Of a stretch of DNA of 64,000 nucleotides, positions 1-10,400 are shown piece after piece. The notes below the pieces were generated by a model, which was given only the letters and a program-made list of their open reading frames with translations, was not told the DNA's origin and searched no databases. A program made the translations under genes and the position numbers. Origin of the DNA: Branchiostoma floridae (lineage: Eukaryota > Chordata > Leptocardii > Amphioxiformes > Branchiostomatidae); NCBI RefSeq assembly GCF_000003815.2, contig NC_049979.1, forward strand, positions 34,192,459 to 34,256,458, written 5' to 3'. Position 1 is the first letter of the stretch; each line of letters begins with the position of its first letter.

Positions 1-728
1 GTCTCAGAGGACGAGCTTGACTCTCTAGGCCTCTTTGTTGACTGATTTTCCTTTGTTTTTGCGTAGGTAGTTCAGGATGGATGACATGCCTGCTTCGTCT
101 ATGTCGCCCAGCGAGTTACTTCTTCGTCTGGAAGTCTGTTTCTTTCTTCTCTTTTTGCTTCTCCTCCGTCCGTGGTGGGTCGTTGTCATTGTCATTTTTC
201 TTTTTTTTCATGGTGTTTTTTTGTTTGTATTGTTTCCCGTTTACACGTTCTTGTATTCGCCTTCGTCGTGGGTTCTTTTACGTTGACGTTTCGTTCACTT
301 TCATCGCTCTTATGTGTCGAGAGCTCAGTGTCGTTGTCATTCTCCTCGACTCTTATTTCCTCTTGTTCATCCTGGGTGCTTCAAGTTTCACCTATGTCTG
401 ATATGTCGTCCTTCCTCACATGTTCTTCATAGGCTTTGTCGATGTAATCCATGTTTGCTTCAGTTGTAGGACTGCTGGCAGCTGACTCTGTTATGCCTTT
501 GATTGTTATCTGTATGTTGTTCATGTTTTGCATTCGTTGTTTTAGGCTGAAGGGATTTGTGTCCTTGCATTCAACTGATCTATTCCTTATGGTAACTCCT
601 TCAATCAGTAGCTTGGCTCTTGTTTCGTTACTGTGAAGGTAGATCCTCCATAATGCACGTACTAGCTGTACTGACCTCAGGTGACCAGGGTGAAGCAGAC
701 TGCATCCAACAGTGGTACATTTCTTCAT
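1..728 (-). mobile_element. Retroelement ORF1/gag-like fragment
   Basis: On the minus strand, 728 down to 381 is an open frame of about 115 residues. Its central part has an RNA-binding-like pattern: LWRIY, then KLLIEG, then VECKDTNPF. Downstream (about 380 to 200), still on the minus strand, the sequence becomes very acidic/basic and hydrophilic (DEQEEIRVEENDNDTE), interrupted by stops. Proteins with this layout are ORF1 products of non-LTR or related retroelements in marine invertebrates. The copy is decayed and I see no reverse transcriptase beside it. Assignment to a specific clade is not possible. Confidence 0.45.
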
Positions 729-1412
729 CCTTTATAGGGTTGACACAGGCTTCTTCTTAAGTTAGAATCTCTCTCTCCATTATGAATATTGGGAACGCTG
801 TCTCTTTTGTTGTTCCTCGTTTCACTACTGTCGACCATCTGGTTGGCTCAATCCTCTTTGTATTGGGTAATGTCTATGAGATCTGCAGAGTGTTCTCATC
901 GACCTACTCTAGCAGTTCTAGCGCAACTCATGTACAGTAGGCAAAGGTAGAAAGATTTACAATTAGAATATTGGTGTTTGTATATACTAGAGTCATTCAG
1001 AAAGCAATGTCATTGCTTTTAAACAGGCTTATCAATTTGTTATTGAAGATTCTGTGACTGCCTACGTTAATTTCAAGATAAAAACAGCCTTAGTAGCCGA
1101 TCTAAAGAAATAAGAGGTTAAATCAACCCTATTCAAACTGGGATTTTGAGGCGTTCATGGGCACCTTTTTACTTCAATACCAAAAGCCAAAACTATACCT
1201 GATATCGGCAAGACTAGATGGTGAAGAGTGGGGATTGCTGATGAGTTGCCATGCTGTAATGGTAGAATAAAATTTTGACATTTTGTCACAATTAAGTAAG
1301 AGTAAGTTACTGTTGAAGATAATTATTACATCTAGACACGACGATTTCTTAAACAGAGAGCACTATTTGCAGATCTTGAAATGTTTATGTCAATGTCTCT
1401 GTCTGTCCTCAG
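729..1412. other. Non-coding, upstream of homeobox exon 1
   Basis: No coding or RNA gene recognised. Around 1123-1145 a short stretch (CAACCCTATTCAAACTGGG) resembles the terminus of the TTAA-flanked element at 14363-16212, so it may be a remnant of that family. The last bases form a plausible 3' splice site (CTGTCCTCAG, 1403-1412). Confidence 0.4.
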
Positions 1413-4400
1413 GTAATAGATGACTGGAACCAAAATAGATGACATGGAACAACGATTTACAATTGAGCAGTTCAACCTGCTGACCCGTCTAATGTCGATT
1501 GGGGAGAGACTTCAGCAGACGGGATTGCCGTGGGACAACATGTTCCAAACCCTCTACACAATGCAGCAAAGCTATCGTCTGGGGTATGTTTGTCGGGACT
1601 CTCAGAATTCAACATTCTTTTCGATAACAAAAACTCTTTTCTTTGATTGTCGTGATGTTTTGGATCTTTGAATTAGGATTTTAGAGGCATTAATTAGAGT
1701 ATTAAGATATCAAATTAGTACCTCCTAAACTCGCGACAGTAATAGTTTTCATTGAAAAATGTAGCTTTTAGATGTCTTCCTCGACTTCCTCTAGGTATGT
1801 TTCCCACGTTCGGTGCAGTCACGCTGGTGGCTGACGAGCCCAATGCGTGACAAACAGAGTCGGTCGCAGTTGGTACTGTGACGTTTCGGGTTTTCCTTTT
1901 ACTGCGCTACAAAAGCAGCTTTGCGGTTCTCTTCAAAGATCGAGACTGACTGGTTTACAGTGTGTCGTAAAGCCTCTCGTTCAGCAGCAAGGACTGACCA
2001 ACAGTGATGGTCGATGTGGCAAGAAGACAGAGTCTTTGAATCCTTTCTTTGGTGCTCCTCTGTGGCGGTGACCAGTGGAGAGTTCGCCGTAGAGGACAAT
2101 TTTTGGCAGACGATGATCCTCCAGTCTTAAGACGTGGCCTGCCCAACGCAACTGTGTTTTCATCAGGGTGGCCTTGATGCTGGGGATTTATGCTTGCTCA
2201 AGAACTTCAACATTGGTGTTGTAGTCACTCCAGTGCTTTAATTAGGAAAGACCGTAAACAGCGTTGAGAAAACCGGTCTAGGAGCCACAGGTGGTGTCTG
2301 TAAGTGACCTATGACTCCGAGCCATACAGAAGAGTCTTCAGTACCACGGCTCTGTAGACGCTGACTTTTTTTTTAGCTTTCTTCAGGTGCTTATTGTTCC
2401 AAACTCTGCTGTGGAGACTGTCAAAGGCACTGCTTGCTTTAGCTAGTATATTGTCAACCCCCTTGTCGATTATTGCATCAAAGGAAACTGTGCTCCCCGG
2501 GTAAGTGAACTGGTGGACTGGCTTCAGTTCTGATTAGTCAATCATGATGCTGGGACACCTCCTTTGTTGCTGTCTGGTGGAGAACATCTGTCTTTTTATC
2601 AGGCTAATTTCAAGACAAAAGAGCCTGGCTGCCTCCACAAAGCAGGAAGTTACACGCAACATGACAGCCTCCATTTGAGTCACAAGGACGGCATCATCAG
2701 AAAGAAGAAGTCCCCGTATAAGTTGTTCTAGGTCTTGGTGCGGGCCCGTAGTCGTCGCAAGTTGAACATGCGTTCTGCAACGGCAGGTACCTGTCTGTTT
2801 AGGAGAACTCTTGCAAGTATATTTCCTGGGATGGTGAGAAGATTTCTCCCCTTGTAATTTGTCTTTTTTACCCTTTATTTTTGTACAGGGTAATGATGAC
2901 AGGGTCTAGTAGGTCTTGTGGTAGTTTACCCTGCTTCAAGCTTAACACAAAGAGTTTATGGAGTGTGATGTCTAGTGCAGCACCTCCGTGCTTCCAGATT
3001 TCAGGCGGTTTGGCATCTAAATCTGCAGCCTTTGCACTTTTTTTTTCTTCTGTAGCTGTCTTGGTCTCCTCGTGTGTTAACGTTGGTACTTAGTCCAGCT
3101 CTTATAGCATGGGCTGCTGAGGGATCCGCTGGAGTGCGGAGTCATTGGTAGAGCGGTATGTGCTTAAGAGGATTTGGAAGTGTTCTGCTCAGCGGTTAAA
3201 GATGCATGCCTTATCTGTAAGGAGAGCTTTGCCATCAGCACTGCCCAGAGGACCTTCAGGGATTCGTGGAAACATCTATAGTTACCAGAATCAGCAGAGC
3301 AGCGTTTTCTCAGCGAGGCTGCCCTGTTATGAGCCGGTGGTAAGGCTATTGATAAATTGTAAATAACTAGCCGCACACTAGACATTTTGAGGAGCACATG
3401 GTTTATTGTGTCCTTTCTCCAGGATTCTAGCACCAGAATGAGGTCACAGGATGAGGTCACAGGACTAGACTACTTCTAAAATAGGGGGGTTTGGGTAGGA
3501 GTGATCACACGGTTCACAGTGGTTCATAACATGCCCCACCACTGGTTCTGCTTGATTCTTAGCTTGCGCTGTAGGTCGCTAGATGAAAAGCGGAGGGCAA
3601 TTTTCTTTGCAGGACAGGAGGATGAGCCTGGTGGGCACTGCTCTTTTTTGCTAGCAGCTGTTGGATTTCTTCTTTATTTTCCTCGAACCAGTCCTTGTTT
3701 TTCCTTGAGGTGAAGCCCAGAACTTCTTTATATACTGAGAGGTGGCGGTCTTTAAGTGAGCCCAGAGGGTTTCAGGANNNNNNNNNNNNNNNNNNNNNNN
3801 NNNNNNNNNNNNNNNNNNNNNNNNNNNNNNNNNNNNNNNNNNNNNNNNNNNNNNNNNNNNNNNNNNNNNNNNNNNNNNNNNNNNNNNNNNNNNNNNNNNN
3901 NNNNNNNNNNNNNNNNNNNNNNNNNNNNNNNNNNNNNNNNNNNNNNNNNNNNNNNNNNNNNNNNNNNNNNNNNNNNNNNNNNNNNNNNNNNNNNNNNNNN
4001 NNNNNNNNNNNNNNNNNNNNNNNNNNNNNNNNNNNNNNNNNNNNNNNNNNNNNNNNNNNNNNNNNNNNNNNNNNNNNNNNNNNNNNNNNNNNNNNNNNNN
4101 CTGACTTCAGACCGCCGACCTGAAGTTTCTTACTGGGTGGCCTACTCGTTTTGGTTTGGGCTTGAAGTAATGGTTGAGTTTGTATCGCACAAGGCGGTGA
4201 TCAGTGTGACATTCTGCACTGAGCATCCCTGAAGTCTCGTTGGCGCCCTTTGATGTAGTCTGTAAGATGCCAATAGGGCAATGTGTGGACCGGGGATGTA
4301 TCCAGGTTGTTTTAAATGTGTGATTTTTTCTGCTGGGAGATGGTATAAGTGATGGGTATATGCAGTTATACACAGAACAGGAGACGCCCATTACCGTTGC

Positions 4401-7400
4401 AGTTTTTCCGGAATGGCCGTGGCCAATGGTTATTTTCCTCAGCGGTCGCAGAAATGGGAAGAATAGTGGCTTCACAGCTGCATCTAAAGGTGTGAATGGA
4501 CTAAGACTAGCATGCTGGAACATGCGGACTGTGCTGAATTCAGCAGACAGTAATTGCCCTCAGCGACGCTCTGCTCTAGTCGCAAACGAGCTCTCCCGAC
4601 TGAATATTGACATTGCCGCCCACAGTGAAGTCCGATTCCAAGACTCGGGCAGTCTCACGGAGCAGGGCGCAGGATACACCATTTACTGGTTAGGCAAGCC
4701 CTAGCCAGAGCCACGCCTTTCTGGAGTGGGCTTCATGAGTAAAAACAACTTAGCCTCCAAGTCGGAGAACTTACCGACAGGTCACTCTGACCACATCATA
4801 TCTATGCGACTGTCCTCGAGAAAGGGCCAATACGCAACCCTCTTCAGTTTTTTATGCTCTCAAAGCAGACCCTGCAGACAAGGACAAGTTCTACACAGAC
4901 TTGCGCACCCTAGTGCGGAACGCCCCAGTAGACGACAAGGCTCTCGGCGAATTTAATGCTAGAGAGGGCCGAGATTAAAAAGCCTGGAAACACGGAGTTT
5001 AGATGATACACGTTATAACTATACATTAAATATCGAACTCACATAAACTTATCAGATTTCCAGTGTGTTGTATCGTAAATAAAGAAATTCATGGCCTTTT
5101 AGACATTGATCGTTTGGATAGAAAATCTGACTTATACAATATCTCAAGATGCCATCTGGCCAGGTGAAGCGTCTGTTTTTAAAACCATATGCATATCTTG
5201 TCGCTTAATTTTTGGCGTATAACAAATCTCTGGAATTTTCGACTGAATCACTGTGTCTTTTTCAGATAGCTTACCGAATAGCACTTAACTTATGGATTGT
5301 ATCTCGTGCGACAAAAATAAATAAATTGCTGTTTAGTCGAAATCGACACCAATCCGTGTTGACTGAGAAAATGTAATCACTACTTGTATAGTCAAACCTT
5401 TTCAACCATGAATTCACCCCATGCTGTTGCAGGGAGAAACTGCCTGCCTTAGGAACTGGACCAGAGCCCTCAGTCACACATAAGCAGCTCATCCTGCTGA
5501 CCCGACAGTTGTCGATTCATCAGAGTCTTCAGCAGACTGGTCTGTCAGGAACAGCATCTTACGCATCATCTGCACCATGCAGCAAAACAAAACCGGAAAC
5601 ATCGATATCGACGGTATATGATTGAAAGTTTTGCAAATCTGACATACTTAACCCTATCCAGACCGGGGGTGGGGTGGGGGGGTCGTTACTGTAACACAAT
5701 CAGTAGATTTCTAGCGAGGACACGCCTTTAAGTCGATTCGTTCACATGCAAAGTGCCAAATTACCACGTACTGATCTAGTGGCACGCGAGGGACAGGAAT
5801 GAATAGTCCACACCTATTGTCTGTTGATTAACGATTTTTCGTCGAGCTTCCTTTCTATAGTTTGCTAGTTATTTGGAGTTGAACGTTGTCTTTCATAATG
5901 CAGTAAAGCCGCATTCTTATATTGTAAGTTAGAACTGCGTACCATGATCCCTTTACGTTCAATTTTCGAAATACAACTAACGTTACAAGGTATGTATGAA
6001 GACTGCATATTGTCAGCACGGCCTCTCTTACATTTGTTTCCTTTTCACAGACGAGTTTATAGCGGTCACCAATGAACAAAATAGTTTCCGCAAACGGAAA
6101 CCAAGTGCTACATTAGTAGTATAATTAGCTTTTTACTCTGTATATAATGATATTTGATAATTTTGTATATAATCAATTCTGTGTATAATTGTCACCGAAT
6201 TGTATATTCATGTCTACTGACTTTTGATGTCTAATGCTTATTGTTTGATTTGGTTTCGTATTGTTTTCTATTATCATTTCAGGTTTGGGAGGACAACTTG
6301 TAAAGGTGTTGATACACCTGTTTTGTCCTCCCTTCCACTTATTTTTGCATGTGGTAAATTCAAGTAAAGAAATATAGAAATAAAGGAAAGGTATGTTACA
6401 AAAATTAAGCGGCAACTGCAGATAACAGAATACTATTTTTTACGACTTGTATTGCCATAAGCAACATATTAACTGCAAAATAACGTCATACATTTTTGAA
6501 GCAAATAATCGCAAAAGTCAATAAAATTGTATAAAAACGTACATTTCAACTTTTTTTTATAAAAAAAAGTACCAGGTCGTTACCACTTTTAAGGGGAAAA
6601 TATACCCACTCTTAGTAAAATGGTTCGCCATTTAGGAGTCGGGACGATGACCTTATCAGATTCACACAATGTTAATTATGAAAGACATTCCAGAAGACAT
6701 ATGTAAGAAAAAAAGATTGATATGGGGAAAATACATTGTTACAACTGTAATTGGCCATTTTGGTCATCAAACTGTTGGAATTGTGAAAAAACTTAGGGAC
6801 TTAATGCCGACTAGATTTTAGAAAACTTACCATGGAAAGACATTACCGGATCCAGAGTANNNNNNNNNNNNNNNNNNNNNNNNNNNNNNNNNNNNNNNNN
6901 NNNNNNNNNNNNNNNNNNNNNNNNNNNNNNNNNNNNNNNNNNNNNNNNNNNNNNNNNNNNNNNNNNNNNNNNNNNNNNNNNNNNNNNNNNNNNNNNNNNN
7001 NNNNNNNNNNNNNNNNNNNNNNNNNNNNNNNNNNNNNNNNNNNNNNNNNNNNNAGAAGTTGGATGATGAATAATTCCAAAATTTGCGGGACCAATCGCAG
7101 AAGAGGAATTTGAGGGAGAGGTGGACAGGCTAATGAGGTAAACTATTAAGATTTGTTGATAATATGGTTTACGCAATGATAGACGTATGTCATCTCGATT
7201 TGATAACATGGCTGACATCCTCTAAGAGCGCGCAAATAAAAGTGTCTAAATGTTGCATTTTAGAAAGAAACCTAAGTGGTCAGGAAGGAGAAATAAAGGA
7301 CTTAACACAAATAGTATCATGCACTAGTGATAAGGTGTACCATTAAATCGTACCAGCAAAAACTTTCTCTTCTTGGATCGGCCGGAAAAATACCCTTAAT

Positions 7401-10400
7401 GTTTTAGAACGGGTTTCGCCGATAAGCAAATATACTTATTATACTAACAGGCATTTATGGGGATTTGGGGCTTTATAGTCATTTGTACCAAGTCTCTACA
7501 GAAAGGTACTGGTAAGTTAGCCTTTTTTACATGAAGATGGGATTTTAAAACGTCCAGATTGCTTTTATGCAATAATCTAATAATATGTTTCACTTTAAGG
7601 AAAGATACGATGGACTTAAATGCGGAAATCAAGACTTTTCTGCTAAATCATGAAATCCTTCAAGAAGCCGTGGCGACAGAAATCGGCGTCAGCAACAGCT
7701 CCGTGTCAGTATTTCTCAAACATGGCTGGGGTCTGAACACTAGCAAGAGAAGAGCTCTTTATACTTGGTACCTTCGCCAGAAGCATACTGAACCAGAGAT
7801 GTCAGGTGCCGTATCAAACTGTCTAAGATTGTTCTTCCATGTCTTGGTTGCTGCCACCATGTAATTAAATTCAACATCAATTATTCCTTCGACGATATCA
7901 TATTGATCACTGCAGCCAAAACTGAACCTGGCACCACAGCTTATGAAAATGCAGAACGCAAACAAATTATTTATTGCAATATATTCAACTTTTGCATAAC
8001 CACGATAGATTATCATTGTTTACCTCTCATCAATTGGGCCTCGGTATCTGCCTCTAAACCGACTGTCATGTTTACTCTGATGTTATCGACGTAATACTAG
8101 TGAACAGCCTTGAATTCAATTGCCTGGTGGCAGTGAATAATGACATTTTATCTTTAAGATTTCATAGTCAATAATCTAAAGTTTACGGGTTTAATTAAAA
8201 TATCACGTTCATTGCATGACAATTGTATTATTGGGATTCATAGAAACATGTTGTATTATGCTGTCCTAACGCTTTAAGGCACCGTTAAGTTTAGTTGACC
8301 TATACAAATATACACGAGAATGGGGGAGGGGGAGGGGGGGGGGGGGTCAAGGCAGGGCCATACCGATTTACATGCCGCATAACGCTCGAACAGATTACGC
8401 TAGAGACACAAAATCTAGTAATTTTTTCGACAAATTTCGTTGGCAATAATTTCACAAAGCGTGTCACGGCTGTTTACAGGCATTTTTGAAAACAATGCTG
8501 ATTTCGATTCTAACTTATGTTTACTGTCTCCATTACAGCTATCTAATGACTGGAAATACATTATGCAATTTATTTTACATTTTATGATAATAATTAAATT
8601 GCGTTAATTAAATGACGTCCTGACCAAAATAGCTGCCGAATAAATTTCAGGAAGAGTAAAAAATCTACCGAAAATAATTTTATCAGGTTGGGAGATAATC
8701 CTTATCTGTATCTGTATCTATCTGTATCTGTATCTATATAGCCGGGATAACCACCATTCGGCGAAACACACCAGCTTCGCAGGCAAGCGGCGTGGCAGCA
8801 GCTGGTTATGTTACACTGAACGATCCGCCACACCTAACTTTTGCACATCTATCTGCAAGCGTTGTTTAAAGCTGTGCTTGGTGATAATAAATTCCACTCT
8901 ACGATAGTTCTGGAAAAATACGAATTTTTGAACACATCAATCCTAGCTTGGTAACTCTGGTACTTGAAGTCATAGCTGTTTCGTTTTTTTTTTATGATCT
9001 GGTGACGGAGCATAGGACATAGGAATGTTCTTTTACACAACGAGTTTTTCTCATCTGCTGACGTTTCGATGTCTGTCAGACATCTTCCTCAGACCTTGTA
9101 GCTGCAGTTCTGCTTCTCGCCGCTATATGTAGCCGATGAAGATGGCGCTTTTGCGGCGAGAAGAACAATATCCCATACGTGGCTCAGCTTGTATCCCCCT
9201 TCGTCCCGGTTTATCACTGGGGTGGACTTCCTTATCCAGACTGCTTCTCTGCAGGCACGATTTCTTGTCTTCTTTCTGTGCTTGTCTTTTCTGGGACCTA
9301 GTGTATTTGGTAGTGTTCAAGTTGTCGGCCTCTTTCTTGTGTTCGTTAAGTCTAGTCCAAAAAGTCCTTCCTATCTCCCCTACGTACACCTCCTCACAGC
9401 TCTTACAAGGAATCCAGTATACACAGTTTACACTATACAATAGTCAGTTTGGGCTAGGTCCGGTAGCTTGTCTTTCGGGTGCACTAGCAAGCTTCTCAGT
9501 GTTGTTTTGGGGTTCACTGCTGTTGACACATTGTGTGTTTCCTGAACACTCTCTCCAAGGGCTACGTCACTCCCTTAATGTATGATGAGATGACCTTGCA
9601 TCTAGCCTTCTCTACTTGTTTCTTACTGTTCTTTTTCTGTTTTGTCCTATTCTTCTGCTGTTCCACACTCTTGAATATCCACTGAAGGTAGCCACAACGT
9701 GCCAGTGCCCTCTTGACGTGCTGTACTTCTAGCTGTTGGTCCGGTTCCTCCGTGATCACAGCGTTGCACCGGTCTAGTAAAGTGCGGATCACTCCAAACT
9801 TCTGGTGCAGTGGGTGGTGGGACTGAAAGCTGGGGTACTGGTCTGTGTGTGTGGCTTTCCTATAGACTAAAATCTTGACTCTACCACCCCTTTGCGTACC
9901 AAGAGGGTGTCGAGAAAGGGCAGGGAGCCATCTCTTTCTCCTTCATATGTGAACTGACGGTCGACTTGGTTCAGACGGTCAGTGATCGACCGTCAGTGTG
10001 CTGTCCTACACCCCCCTCTTTACAATTTCCCTCACGTCATCCACGCATCTTTTCCAGAGTCTGGGTCTACATGTGATAGGTGCTTAGGTGATTGCTTGTT
10101 TCTACAGCCACTCCATGAACAAGTTGGCTAACACAGGAGACATCAGGCTATCCATTGCTGTTCCAAACTTTTGCTGGTAGACCTCCCCCCTGAACATGAA
10201 GTATGTTGTAGTGACAATAAAGGACAAAAGTTCAATAATGTCATCTACGTCCAGGTTGGTCCGGCTCCGGAAGAGGGATACCACATCATGGGACAAAAAC
10301 ATCAGAATGGACTTTCCAACCAACGGTGCTAACAGGTCTGCTAGAGATCTGGACGTGTTGTAACCTATCGACCCCGTGTAGTCAACTATGGGGCGCAGGG

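Noticed and set aside
3695-4232. Open frames running through N gaps
   Set aside because: Artefacts of reading N as open sequence; the same applies at the other gaps.
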